Assembly: GCA_017881705.1 (NCBI GenBank)
Contig: JADGQP010000141.1
Span: 1 to 13,564, forward strand
Origin: Christensenellaceae bacterium
Lineage (GTDB): Bacteria; Bacillota; Clostridia; Christensenellales; Aristaeellaceae
Reading direction: 5' to 3'
DNA: 13,564 nucleotides
Under the pieces are notes generated by a model. It was given only the letters and a program-made list of their open reading frames with translations. It did not search any database and had not been told where the DNA came from. Positions 1-7,646 of the stretch are shown here, in pieces; within the stretch, counting starts at the first letter, position 1; each line of letters opens with the position of its first letter. The translations under genes were made by a program, and so were the position numbers.

Positions 1-451
1 AGTAATAAAGCACGCCCATCGCTTGGCCGATGCCGTATAGGATGATCACCGGCAGGCAAATCAACAGCGCGATGCCTGCCTCGCCGATCCAAATGCGAAT
101 CAGCTTAGCCGTCAGAAGATCACGGGAACGAATGGGCAGCGCCGACATGAACGCGATATCCTTGGAAAAAAACAATTCACTAAAAATGTAGAAAAATCCG
201 GTGACCACAGTCAACATTGTGCACAGAATACCCGTGAGCGCCAGCATCGTTTCCGGTTCACCTAGTTGGCTGAACGCGCCGTACATCAGGTATTCCAAAC
301 CCACGAGCATACCGTAGAGCATCAGCATCGACAGTGCGATCAGTAAAAAGAACAGGATGGAGCGTACTTTGCTTTTCTTCCCGCCCATAAAGGTGGAAGG
401 GTTCCAAGCTGCAATACGCTGCCGAATCAGGATTTTCAGGTAGGGAAACAC
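1..451 (-). CDS. ABC-2 type exporter permease, N-terminal part (cut by window edge)
   Basis: Membrane partner of the ATPase encoded just upstream; about 150 codons are visible before the frame leaves the window. The start is taken as GTG at 451-449: an AAAGGAGG site lies at 463-470 inside the end of the ATPase gene, and the ATPase stop is only three bases away, so the two are translationally linked. The protein begins MFPYLKILIRQRIAAW and has hydrophobic segments near residues 32-50, 70-95 and 120-150. Between the second and third is an FFSKDIAFMSALPIRSRDLL stretch. A 'SKDI..L..LPI....LL..K' motif is typical of Bacillota ABC-2 permeases paired with EcsA-like ATPases. The exported substrate cannot be read from the sequence. 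Class is fairly sure; function is not. Confidence 0.8.
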   Translation of the reverse strand, partial: MFPYLKILIRQRIAAWNPSTFMGGKKSKVRSILFFLLIALSMLMLYGMLVGLEYLMYGAFSQLGEPETMLALTGILCTMLTVVTGFFYIFSELFFSKDIAFMSALPIRSRDLLTAKLIRIWIGEAGIALLICLPVIILYGIGQAMGVLYY

Positions 452-454
452 GGC

Positions 455-1186
455 TTATTCTTCCTCCTTTTCCGTAAGGTTTAAAAACAAATCTTCCAGC
501 GTGCTCGCCTGATCCTGCTTCATCAGCTGATCCGGTTCGCCCTGGGCAATCAGTTTTCCGCGGCGGATAATGCCCACCTCGTCGCACAGGCGCTCGGCCA
601 CGTCCAATACGTGCGTGGAAAAGAACACCGTCTTGCCGCTTGCGCAATATTCGCGCATTTCGTTTTTCAGTTCGCGCATGCTTGCGGGATCCAGGCCGAC
701 CATCGGTTCGTCCAACACCCAGATGCTCGGTTGGTGAATCAGCGAGCCGATAATCTGCAGCTTCTGTTTCATGCCATGGGAAAAACTGCGGATCGGCTGC
801 TGGATCGCGTCCTTCAGTTCGTACCTTTCCAGGTATTTCTCCATATGTTCCTTGCGCTCGCGGTTCCCCACCTGGTACATATCAGCCAGGAAGTTTAAGT
901 ATTCCATGCCCGTAAGACGTTCGAACATCTCGAAAGTGTCGGGTACAAAGCCAAACTTGCGTTTCGCCTCGATGGGGTTTTTCAGCAGTTCCACGTCTTC
1001 CAGCCAGATTGTGCCGGAATCGGGGTTGAGAATACCCGTCATCATTTTAATCGTCGTGGTTTTGCCTGCGCCGTTCGGGCCCAGGAACCCAAACACTTTT
1101 CCGCTGTCAATTTCCAGGTTCAGGCTGTCGACCGCTTTTACGGAACCGCCCGCGTAGGTTTTCGTTACATTTTCAAACCGAATCAT
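455..1186 (-). CDS. ABC transporter ATP-binding protein of a two-gene exporter
   Basis: Cytoplasmic ATPase that would drive the permease that follows it. The complete 243-residue nucleotide-binding domain shows Walker A GPNGAGKTT at residues 36-44, a divergent signature SHGMKQ at 136-141, Walker B WVLDEP at 156-161 with catalytic Glu160, D-loop VGLDP and switch His192. The Q-loop position reads VPD (Asp83) where most ABC ATPases have Gln. The ATG at 1186 is chosen over an in-frame TTG at 1201 because GGGAGG lies five bases upstream of the ATG and would sit inside the longer version. The acidic C-terminus (EKEEE) precedes the stop, and the same region carries the permease ribosome site. It belongs to the DrrA/EcsA-like family of drug, lipid or peptide exporters; the substrate is unknown. 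No convincing promoter was found between it and the terminator at 1273-1309. Confidence 0.93.
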   Translation of the reverse strand: MIRFENVTKTYAGGSVKAVDSLNLEIDSGKVFGFLGPNGAGKTTTIKMMTGILNPDSGTIWLEDVELLKNPIEAKRKFGFVPDTFEMFERLTGMEYLNFLADMYQVGNRERKEHMEKYLERYELKDAIQQPIRSFSHGMKQKLQIIGSLIHQPSIWVLDEPMVGLDPASMRELKNEMREYCASGKTVFFSTHVLDVAERLCDEVGIIRRGKLIAQGEPDQLMKQDQASTLEDLFLNLTEKEEE

Positions 1187-1272
1187 ACTTTCCTCCCGCA
1201 ATACTGAGTTCGCACCCGAATGGACACGGGCCTCGCCCTTTCATTACTTGCAAAGCATAGCACGGCCTACGT

Positions 1273-1309
1273 AAAAAGGGAAGCGGCTTTGCTCCACTTC
1301 CCCATTTTT
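1273..1309 (-). terminator. Rho-independent terminator after the V-type ATPase operon
   Basis: On the minus strand GGGAAG (complement of 1297-1302) pairs with CTTCCC (complement of 1278-1283). Two further G-C pairs lie inside beyond a mismatch, and a run of five T follows. It starts about ten bases after the stop of the D subunit gene, as expected for the end of the operon. An A-run and T-run flank the stem on the plus strand too (1273-1277 and 1305-1309), so it could also work weakly in the other direction. Confidence 0.75.
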
Positions 1310-1319
1310 CGGTTTCAAA

Positions 1320-1967
1320 TCAACCGTTTGTCGCCCGTTGCTGTATCATATCTTTCACTTTCATTAAACGGGTGAGGCTGCCGCGCTCGTTTTCATCCAG
1401 CTTCATGGAGATAAAGCGAATGGTTTCCTCAAACTGCGGAATCATCACGTATTCCAGCGCGTTTACACGGCGGCGCGTTTTCTCGATTTCGTCGGCCAGC
1501 AGGTCGCAGGCTTTTTCCACTTCTGCCAGGTGAATCAGTTTGGGCAAGAGCGCCGCCAGGCTTTCAATCGTGCCGTCCAGTTGGGCTGAAGTTTCGGCCA
1601 GGCCATAGCTCAGGGTGGTTTGTCGTTTTTCTTCCCGCACGGCTAAAGCAGGTACGCGTACGCTTAAAATACTACGGATGCTCATATCCACGGTTACGCT
1701 TCGGGCGGGATACAGCAGCGCCTCTTCCATCATCGCGGGTTCGGTAACGGCGCGCGCAAGGGCGAAGTTGCCCAGCGCCATACCAAGCTCCTTTTCCACA
1801 TCCCGGCGCAAGCGATCGTTTTCACGAACCAGGAGGATAAACTGACGCACCATCTCGTCGCGCTTATCCTTTAAAAGCTTGTGCCCGCGCCGCGCGGTAA
1901 CCAGCCGACGCTTGATACGCGTAAGCTCCATGCGGGTCGGGTTTACGCGCAGCAATGCCGCGGCCAT
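1320..1967 (-). CDS. ntpD: V-type ATPase subunit D (central rotor shaft)
   Basis: Forms, with subunit F, the shaft that turns inside the A3B3 hexamer and links it to the membrane ring. The 215-residue protein has the family layout: an N-terminal helix with NPTRMELTRIKRRLVTARRG and then HKLLKDKRDEM (residues 9-39), a middle section, and a C-terminal helix with RRVNALEYVMIPQFEETIRF (residues 166-185). The two long helices form the coiled-coil shaft. The start ATG shares one base with the stop of the B gene (TAATG), and GGGGAGG lies seven bases upstream, so translation is probably coupled to B. It is the last gene of the operon, followed by the terminator at 1273-1309. Length and motifs are ordinary for the family. 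Confidence 0.96.
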   Translation of the reverse strand: MAAALLRVNPTRMELTRIKRRLVTARRGHKLLKDKRDEMVRQFILLVRENDRLRRDVEKELGMALGNFALARAVTEPAMMEEALLYPARSVTVDMSIRSILSVRVPALAVREEKRQTTLSYGLAETSAQLDGTIESLAALLPKLIHLAEVEKACDLLADEIEKTRRRVNALEYVMIPQFEETIRFISMKLDENERGSLTRLMKVKDMIQQRATNG

Positions 1968-3379
1968 TACTCCGCCTCCCCGGCGGTTACGCCGTGTTCC
2001 TCAATTGTATTGTCAGGCAGGTATTTATCCAGCATCTCGTCGCGGATACGTTTCAGTTCGTTGCGCGGCAGCATGGCAACCAGCCCCCAGCCGATATCCA
2101 GCGTTTCCTCGATGGTTCGGTTCGCCTGATACCCCTGCGACAGATACTGTTTTTCAAACGCGTCGGCGAACGCGGCGTATTTTTTATCCACGTCGGTCAG
2201 CGCCGCGTCGCCCAGTATCACAGCCAGTTCCTTGGCATCTTTACCGCGGGAATAGGCGGCGAACAGCTGGTTCATGGTCGCAGCGTGATCCTCGCGCGTC
2301 TTGCCTTTGCCAATGCCTTTATCTTTCAGTCGGCTTAACGACGGCAGCACGTCGATAGGCGGCTGTACGCCTTTGCGATAGAGCTCGCGGCTGAGGATAA
2401 TCTGCCCTTCGGTAATATAACCCGTCAGGTCGGGGATCGGCTGGGTTTTATCGTCCTCCGGCCTGGTGAGGATCGGGATCTGGGTGATGGAGCCTTTTTT
2501 GCCGATAATCCGCCCCGCGCGTTCATAAATACTGGCTAGGTCAGTATACAGGTAGCCGGGGTAACCGCGGCGGCCGGGCACTTCCTTGCGCGCGGCGGAA
2601 ACCTCGCGTAGCGCTTCGGCGTAGTTGGTGATATCGGTGAGGATGACCAGCACGTGCATATCCTTTTCGTAGGCCAGGTATTCTGCGGCGGTCAGCGCCA
2701 TGCGCGGCGTGGCGATCCGTTCGATGGCCGGGTCGTTGGCCAGGTTCATAAACAGTACTGCGCGCTCGATGGCGCCCGTGCGGCGGAAATCGCTGATAAA
2801 ATATTCGGCTTCCTCAAACGTGATGCCGATGGCGCCGAACACCACGGCGAACTTCTCATTTGCGCCCAGCACTTTCGCCTGGCGGGCAATCTGTGTTGCC
2901 AGCTGGGCGTGCGGCAGGCCGTTGCCGGAAAACACCGGCAGCTTTTGCCCGCGCACCAGGGTATTCAAGCCGTCGATAGCGCTGATGCCGGTTTGTATGA
3001 ATTCGTTTGGGTAATCGCGCGCTGCGGGGTTGAGCGGCTCTCCGTTGATATCCATGCGCTGATCGGGGATCAGCGCGGGGCCGTTATCGCGCGGGTTACC
3101 CATGCCGTCGAACACACGGCCAAGCATATCCATACTGACGCCAAGCTCGATGGAATGGCCCAGAAAGCGCGCAGTGGCGGTATTGATTTGCAGCCCGTTG
3201 CTGCTTTCAAACAGCTGCACCAGCGCGCGGCTTCCGTCTATCTCCAGCACCTTGCCGCGGCGCACTTCGCCGTTGAGCTGCCGTATCTCCACCAGTTCGT
3301 TGTAAGTTACGCCTTCCACTTGATCCACCAGCATCAGGGGGCCGACGACCTCTTTAATGGTGCGGTATTCTTTGAGCAT
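1967..3379 (-). CDS. ntpB: V-type ATPase subunit B (non-catalytic nucleotide-site subunit)
   Basis: Alternates with subunit A in the cytoplasmic A3B3 head. The 470-residue protein has the N-terminal barrel (about residues 1-75), a central domain with the degenerate P-loop SGNGLPHAQLA (151-161) that lacks the Walker lysine, the ILTDITNYAEALREVSAAR and VPGRRGYPGYLYTDLASIYE blocks (246-286), and LPSLSRLKDKGIGKGKTREDH spanning 345-365. Arg350 in SLSR matches the arginine finger that reaches into the catalytic site of A. These features separate it clearly from a catalytic A subunit or an F-type beta chain. The ATG at 3379 has AAAGGGGAG nine bases upstream and lies three bases after the A stop. It is full length with all expected blocks. 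Confidence 0.97.
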   Translation of the reverse strand: MLKEYRTIKEVVGPLMLVDQVEGVTYNELVEIRQLNGEVRRGKVLEIDGSRALVQLFESSNGLQINTATARFLGHSIELGVSMDMLGRVFDGMGNPRDNGPALIPDQRMDINGEPLNPAARDYPNEFIQTGISAIDGLNTLVRGQKLPVFSGNGLPHAQLATQIARQAKVLGANEKFAVVFGAIGITFEEAEYFISDFRRTGAIERAVLFMNLANDPAIERIATPRMALTAAEYLAYEKDMHVLVILTDITNYAEALREVSAARKEVPGRRGYPGYLYTDLASIYERAGRIIGKKGSITQIPILTRPEDDKTQPIPDLTGYITEGQIILSRELYRKGVQPPIDVLPSLSRLKDKGIGKGKTREDHAATMNQLFAAYSRGKDAKELAVILGDAALTDVDKKYAAFADAFEKQYLSQGYQANRTIEETLDIGWGLVAMLPRNELKRIRDEMLDKYLPDNTIEEHGVTAGEAE

Positions 3380-3382
3380 CGC

Positions 3383-5149
3383 TTAAAGCTCCCCTTTCTC
3401 GGCAATCGCGGCCGCCTGCCCGGCAAGCTCGTTTTCGATCTCCGTAAACTGGCTTTTCTGGTTTTCCGGTATGTATTTGCTGCGGCCGATGCGTTCCCGT
3501 ACCGGCAGGTTAAGCACGTCGCTCAGGTTTGCGCCCGCGTCCAGCGCCTGCCTGCCTTTTTCGTAATAGTCCAGAATCAAACGCATCATCAGGAATTGCT
3601 TATCCAGCGACGTAAAGGTGTCCACGTCGTCATACGCGTTCTGGTGCAGGAAATCCTCGCGGATGGAACGCGCTACCTCCATAGTGAGGCGATCCTTCCA
3701 GCTTAGGGCGTCCATGCCCACCAACTGCACAATCTCCTGCAGCTCGCTTTCTTCCTGAAGTACCAGCATGGCCCGAGCGCGCTGCTCGTTCCATTCCGGC
3801 GATACGTGGTCGTTAAACCAGCCCTCCAGGTGGTCGGTGTACAGCGAGTAGGACTGGAGCCAGTCGATCGCAGGGAAATGCCGCTTGTAGGCCAGTTGCG
3901 CGCTGAGCCCCCAAAACACCTTGACGATGCGCAGCGTAGCCTGTGAAACCGGCTCGGAAATATCTCCGCCCGGCGGGGACACGGCGCCGATTGCGCTGAT
4001 GCTGCCCTCGCGGTCGTCCTGCCCCAGGCATTTCACCACACCGGCGCGTTCGTAAAACTCCGCGATACGGCTGGCCAGGTACGCGGGATAGCCCTCGTCG
4101 CCCGGCATTTCCTCCAGACGGCCGCTCATTTCGCGCAGCGCCTCCGCCCAGCGGCTGGTAGAATCCGCCATGATGGCGACCTTATAGCCCATATCCCGGA
4201 AATACTCCGCGATGGTAATGCCCGTATATATGGAAGCTTCGCGCGCCGCCACGGGCATATCCGACGTGTTGGCAATCAGCACGGTCCGCTTCATCAGGCT
4301 TTCGCCGGTACGCGGGTCGTGCAGTTCGGGAAACTCCATCAGCACATCCGTCATTTCATTTCCGCGTTCACCGCAACCCACGTAAACGATTATATCCGCG
4401 TCCGCCCATTTGGCCAGCTGGTGCTGCACAACGGTTTTACCGGAGCCAAACGGCCCGGGCACCGCTGCCACGCCGCCGCTTGCGATGGGGAAAAACGTGT
4501 CGATCACGCGCTGACCGGTGACCATCGGCACGGAAGGCGATCTTTTTTCCTGATAGGGGCGGCCGCGGCGTACCGGCCATTTCTGCAGCATGGTCAGCTC
4601 GTGCGTGTTCCCATCACCGTTTTTTAGAATGCATATAGGTTCGGTTATGGTGTACTCGCCCGCTCGAATATCCGTGACTTCGCCGGAAACGCCGTAGGGC
4701 ACCATAATGCGGTGTTCTACCACACTATTCTCCTTGACGATGCCGATAATCGTTCCAGCAACCACCTTGTCGCCCATGGTTACGCGCGGCTCAAAATTCC
4801 ACCGTCTGTCGCGATCCAGGGCCGGTACTTCCACGCCGCGCTTAATACGGTCGCCTACTTTTTCGCGTATCTTGGTCAGCGGGCGCTGGATGCCATCGAA
4901 AATGGATTCGATCAGCCCCGGCCCCAGTTCGGCGGACAGCGGCGCGCCCGTACTTTCCACGGGTTCGCCGTAACCCAGGCCGCTGGTTTCCTCGTAGACC
5001 TGTATGCTGGCACGATCGCCGCGCAGTTCGATGATCTCCCCAACCAGGCGGCTTTTGCTGACGCGCACCACATCGTACATGCGTGCGTCGTCCATGTGTT
5101 CCGCCACGATCAGGGGGCCCGCGACCTTGACGATGGTTCCTTGTGCCAT
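3383..5149 (-). CDS. ntpA: V-type ATPase subunit A (catalytic ATPase)
   Basis: Catalytic subunit that hydrolyses ATP, or makes it in reverse, in the A3B3 head. The 588-residue chain has the N-terminal barrel (1-75), the extra 'bulge' domain typical of A subunits (about 115-190), and Walker A GPFGSGKTV at 232-240 with Lys238. The catalytic segment GCGERGNEM carries Glu261 and Arg262. KVAIMADSTSRWAEALREMS (323-342) and MPGDEGYPAYLASR (348-361) follow, and then a helical C-terminal domain. Residue numbers agree with Enterococcus hirae NtpA for the key catalytic positions. The start at 5149 has only a modest AGAAGGG site nine bases upstream, and six bases separate it from the F stop. There is no intein or frameshift. 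Confidence 0.97.
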   Translation of the reverse strand: MAQGTIVKVAGPLIVAEHMDDARMYDVVRVSKSRLVGEIIELRGDRASIQVYEETSGLGYGEPVESTGAPLSAELGPGLIESIFDGIQRPLTKIREKVGDRIKRGVEVPALDRDRRWNFEPRVTMGDKVVAGTIIGIVKENSVVEHRIMVPYGVSGEVTDIRAGEYTITEPICILKNGDGNTHELTMLQKWPVRRGRPYQEKRSPSVPMVTGQRVIDTFFPIASGGVAAVPGPFGSGKTVVQHQLAKWADADIIVYVGCGERGNEMTDVLMEFPELHDPRTGESLMKRTVLIANTSDMPVAAREASIYTGITIAEYFRDMGYKVAIMADSTSRWAEALREMSGRLEEMPGDEGYPAYLASRIAEFYERAGVVKCLGQDDREGSISAIGAVSPPGGDISEPVSQATLRIVKVFWGLSAQLAYKRHFPAIDWLQSYSLYTDHLEGWFNDHVSPEWNEQRARAMLVLQEESELQEIVQLVGMDALSWKDRLTMEVARSIREDFLHQNAYDDVDTFTSLDKQFLMMRLILDYYEKGRQALDAGANLSDVLNLPVRERIGRSKYIPENQKSQFTEIENELAGQAAAIAEKGEL

Positions 5150-5155
5150 GCTTTA

Positions 5156-5500
5156 TTACCCTTCTTTCTGATTTGCGTTGTTGTTAAAAAGGATGTCCGC
5201 ACCGATCGCCTTTTCCACGTTGGCCTTTACGTGCGACATCGCGTATCCATCCGTTCCCGCGCTGCCCGGAATCGGAATGATTACCACCTGCGGATCGTTT
5301 TGATACCGCTGTAGGGCTTCCGCCGCCTGCCTGGCCGCGTGTTCGGTGATAAAAATAACCCGAACGCCCTCGCGCGTCATGTTAAACAGTGCGCGGGTGG
5401 TTTCTTCCGCCGTTTCCGTCGGTATCACGCGCATCCCAAGCGCTTTAAAACAAAGCACCGCGTCGCGTTCCCCTACCGCGCCCATGGCGATTTCAGCCAT
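5156..5500 (-). CDS. ntpG: V-type ATPase subunit F (central stalk, D-binding)
   Basis: Small globular subunit that binds the D shaft. It matches the family in having an N-terminal strand followed by VGERDAVLCFKALGMRVIP, a VRVIFITEHAA segment, and VVIIPIPGSAG with a C-terminal helix. The preferred ATG at 5500 gives 114 residues and overlaps the end of the C gene by eight bases. An in-frame GTG at 5509 is possible but lies only three bases after the AAAGGA site, too close for good initiation; the ATG is 12 bases away, a little long. In the Enterococcus scheme this gene is called ntpG, so the letter differs from the subunit name. A short NQKEG tail ends it. Confidence 0.92.
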   Translation of the reverse strand: MAEIAMGAVGERDAVLCFKALGMRVIPTETAEETTRALFNMTREGVRVIFITEHAARQAAEALQRYQNDPQVVIIPIPGSAGTDGYAMSHVKANVEKAIGADILFNNNANQKEG

Positions 5501-6473
5501 CCAGCTCACGCATCCTTTCGGTAACTTCTTCCGGCGAGAAGCCGTTGAACTTGCCCGCCAGTATCAACCGCACGTCGGTCGCTTCCCGCTGTTTTTGCAG
5601 CAGGAAGGCTATCAGCATTTCCAGCGAAGCCGAGTCGTAGCGGTGTGCCCGAAATATACCATACAAATAATCATCCGCCGTTTTCTCAAAAAACGGTAGT
5701 TTCCCTGCGTCCGAAATAGCGGCCAGAGTGGCCTGGTAAACCTTTTCCCCATACAGCCGAAGCATTCGCGCCAGCTTTTCGCTATCCGCGCAGTTGTTTG
5801 CGAGGGTTTGGGGGTTCAGCTGACCGCCCTGCAGCGCAATCGATATAAATTCCGCCGTTTCTCTGCCCATCGCACGCAGTCGCAGAAGCATCACCACGTT
5901 TTGCAGATCCACCTTGGCCGTGAAATAGCGCGTAATTTCGACGCTTTGATGGCTTTTTGCAAGATTTAAAAAAATCTGCCGGTACATTGCTTTGTCCAGC
6001 TCCGTATCGACCAGCATCGGGTCAAACTTGGCTGCGCCCCGCTTCTCCAGGCTCTCCATGGCGGCTTTCAGCTCCTGCGGCAGCTCGGAGTATGTATGCT
6101 CGGCCACGCAATGGCGCAGTTTATCCACATTCAGCGTGCCACAGTCGGACAGATACTGTGGTTTTTGCGCCAGCTGGCGGGATTTTAACAGAATTTTCAG
6201 GTTATGGATATCGTAACGGAGAAAAAAGCAATCCGTTACGTTCGGCTCCGGTGTAACCGCTTTAATCAGCTCACAGGCTTTCAGCACATGTTTTTCCGCG
6301 GCCGTTTGAAAATCCGTGTCGTCCGCTGTGGAAAAGCCGATGTCGCTAAGCGTGCGCAACGCTTCCGAACCGTTATGCGCGGAAAGTAATCTGTCCAACT
6401 GCGCCTGTTTGAGGGCTGTTCGCCTTAATACGCCTACGCGGCCGCAGGCAAAGGAAATACTGGTTTGCGGCAT
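5493..6473 (-). CDS. ntpC: V-type ATPase subunit C (d-type socket between rotor and K ring)
   Basis: Funnel-shaped all-helical subunit that seats the D-F shaft on the membrane ring. The sequence fits the family: an N-terminal ACGRVGVLRRTALKQAQLDRL region, repeats of helical segments, an internal FFLRYDIHNLKILLKSR stretch (the conserved 'D.hNlk.llk.k' signature), and a second such block near TAKVDLQNVVMLLRLRAMG. It is 326 residues from the ATG at 6473. A longer reading from GTG at 6491 is rejected because its first codons are themselves the ribosome site (AAAGGAGG, seven bases before the ATG). It ends inside the start of the F gene. Confidence 0.93.
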   Translation of the reverse strand: MPQTSISFACGRVGVLRRTALKQAQLDRLLSAHNGSEALRTLSDIGFSTADDTDFQTAAEKHVLKACELIKAVTPEPNVTDCFFLRYDIHNLKILLKSRQLAQKPQYLSDCGTLNVDKLRHCVAEHTYSELPQELKAAMESLEKRGAAKFDPMLVDTELDKAMYRQIFLNLAKSHQSVEITRYFTAKVDLQNVVMLLRLRAMGRETAEFISIALQGGQLNPQTLANNCADSEKLARMLRLYGEKVYQATLAAISDAGKLPFFEKTADDYLYGIFRAHRYDSASLEMLIAFLLQKQREATDVRLILAGKFNGFSPEEVTERMRELDG

Positions 6474-6480
6474 GGTTGCG

Positions 6481-6488
6481 CCTCCTTT
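6481..6488 (-). promoter_or_regulatory. Ribosome-binding site that fixes the subunit C start
   Basis: The minus strand reads AAAGGAGG here, seven bases before ATG at 6473. It overlaps the first codons of the alternative GTG start at 6491, which rules that start out as the main one. Confidence 0.8.
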
Positions 6489-6497
6489 CACCTGCGA

Positions 6498-7097
6498 TTA
6501 CGGCTTGCCGAACAGATCCTCAACGGCTTGCTGTTCCTGAATGCCGCGAGCTTCCTCCAACAGAGCGCCGAAAGTGCAGCGTATTTCAACGCCGCCCATG
6601 CTGAGCACAAAGCCTTCGCAGCCGGCGCGTTTTTCGGCAGCCAGCGATAATCCATCGGTTTTTCCGGCCTTTTTCAGCGCGGCGTTGGCTTCCGCAAAAA
6701 ACGGCTCGTCAAACCACTCCGCTTTATCCGCGCCAATCACGAGCGTTTCGCCACCCTCAGCGGTTTCAAGCAACTTTTTTTGAAAAAACGCGCGTTTTTC
6801 CGCGGCGGGCATTGCCGATAGCTTTGCGCCGGCCAGTACAAACGCTTCACCCATCAGGGCGCGTTTTTTAGCCAGCAGTTCCTTGCGCTCGTCCAGTTCG
6901 GCCATTCGGAGCATCCGCTGTTCCAACGCCTCGGCGTCGCGTTCGGCTTGCGAAAGCATGGTTTGGTGCATCCCCTCGATTTTCTCGCGGGATGCGGCTT
7001 TCAGCTCCTCCGCCTTCGCCTGCGCGTCCGCTAGCGTCTTTTGCGCGGTGTCTTTCGCGTTCTCTTCGATTTTATTCAGAATGGCCTGTGCGTTCAT
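6498..7097 (-). CDS. ntpE: V-type ATPase subunit E (peripheral stalk)
   Basis: Pairs with the G/H-type subunit to form the outer stalks that stop the A3B3 head from turning. It has 199 residues: residues 1-95 are an Ala/Glu/Lys-rich coiled coil (ILNKIEENAKDTAQKTLADA and onward), and the C-terminal globular part ends in GGVEIRCTFGALLEEARGIQ and AVEDLFGKP. That matches the usual VatE ending with a 'GG....TF...LEE.R.......LF' pattern. The ATG at 7097 has TGAGGA about eight bases upstream, overlapping the K stop region. Ten bases separate it from K and six from the C alternative start. The family is divergent in sequence, so the call rests on the pattern, size and gene order together. Confidence 0.93.
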   Translation of the reverse strand: MNAQAILNKIEENAKDTAQKTLADAQAKAEELKAASREKIEGMHQTMLSQAERDAEALEQRMLRMAELDERKELLAKKRALMGEAFVLAGAKLSAMPAAEKRAFFQKKLLETAEGGETLVIGADKAEWFDEPFFAEANAALKKAGKTDGLSLAAEKRAGCEGFVLSMGGVEIRCTFGALLEEARGIQEQQAVEDLFGKP

Positions 7098-7107
7098 TGG
7101 CCGTTCC

Positions 7108-7581
7108 TCACAGTTTAATGGAGTTCACGATCAGGAAGCTTAACAGCAAAGAAAGCACTGCGTAGGTTTCCACCATAACCGCCATGGTGATGCCCTTGCC
7201 GCTCATTTCCGGGTGCTGCCCCGTCATAATCATGCCTGCGGCGGATACTTTGCCCTGCTTAATCGCGGAATAGTAGCCCACGATACCGACGGGCAGACAG
7301 CCAATAAGAATGCCCAGGCCCTGATAAAGTTCCACAGGTTTCATTACGCCACCCAGAACGTTGGTGTTGATCAGCACGATCACCGCGATTAAGAAACCGT
7401 AGATGCCCTGCGTACCCGGCAAGAGCTGTAAAAGTAACAGTTTGCTGTTGACCTCCGGGTTTTCCGCGGACACACCCGCAGACGTTTCGCCTGCGAGGCC
7501 CACACCGCGGCTGGAGCCGATGCCCGCGCCGATTGACGCCACCGCGGCGCCCAGAAGTGCAAGGATTTGACCAATTGTCAT
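7108..7581 (-). CDS. ntpK: V-type ATPase subunit K (membrane rotor ring proteolipid), predicted Na+ type
   Basis: Forms the membrane ring that carries ions past subunit I. The 157-residue protein has four membrane segments in two related hairpins: about 5-28 and 50-73, then 88-107 and 130-154. Each hairpin repeats a G-rich first helix. The second helix of hairpin one has LQLLPGTQGIYGF and that of hairpin two has MAVMVETYAVL, so there is one ion-binding carboxylate (Glu138) per protein. Against the E. hirae NtpK Na+ site (Leu61, Thr64, Gln65, Gln110, Glu139), this protein has Leu54, Thr57, Gln58, Gln109 and Glu138, all conserved. The ATG at 7581 has GGGAGGG eight bases upstream. It follows the only long gap in the ATPase operon, which may set its high expression. 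Confidence 0.97.
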   Translation of the reverse strand: MTIGQILALLGAAVASIGAGIGSSRGVGLAGETSAGVSAENPEVNSKLLLLQLLPGTQGIYGFLIAVIVLINTNVLGGVMKPVELYQGLGILIGCLPVGIVGYYSAIKQGKVSAAGMIMTGQHPEMSGKGITMAVMVETYAVLSLLLSFLIVNSIKL

Positions 7582-7585
7582 AGGT

Positions 7586-7638
7586 TATACCCTCCCATTA
7601 TGAATTGATAATTGTAAACCCCCTGCGTTGGGAGTATA
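7586..7638 (-). promoter_or_regulatory. Possible RNA structure hiding the ribosome site of the K gene
   Basis: In the I-K gap the minus strand reads TATACTCCC (complement of 7630-7638), and further on GGGAGGGTATA (complement of 7586-7596). These can pair over nine base pairs with a two-base bulge, burying the GGGAGGG ribosome site of K. The loop between them contains an A/T-rich stretch. This pairing is read by eye; no folding energy was calculated. Confidence 0.35.
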
Positions 7639-7646
7639 CGAACGGT

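Noticed and set aside
258..647. A 129-codon minus-strand frame overlapping the left ABC ATPase and permease
   Set aside because: Out of frame with both real genes. Its sequence is arginine- and proline-rich with no membrane segment, while the other frame gives a clear ABC-2 permease.
2654..3706. A 350-codon open frame on the plus strand, opposite subunits A and B
   Set aside because: It mirrors the well-supported A and B genes, shows no recognisable domain and has no operon context. Long antisense frames are expected opposite G/C-rich codons.
7597..7620. A possible internal promoter before K (TTTACA and CATAAT on the minus strand)
   Set aside because: The two boxes are only ten bases apart, and the next -10-like TATAAC is 23 bases away; neither spacing suits a sigma-A promoter.
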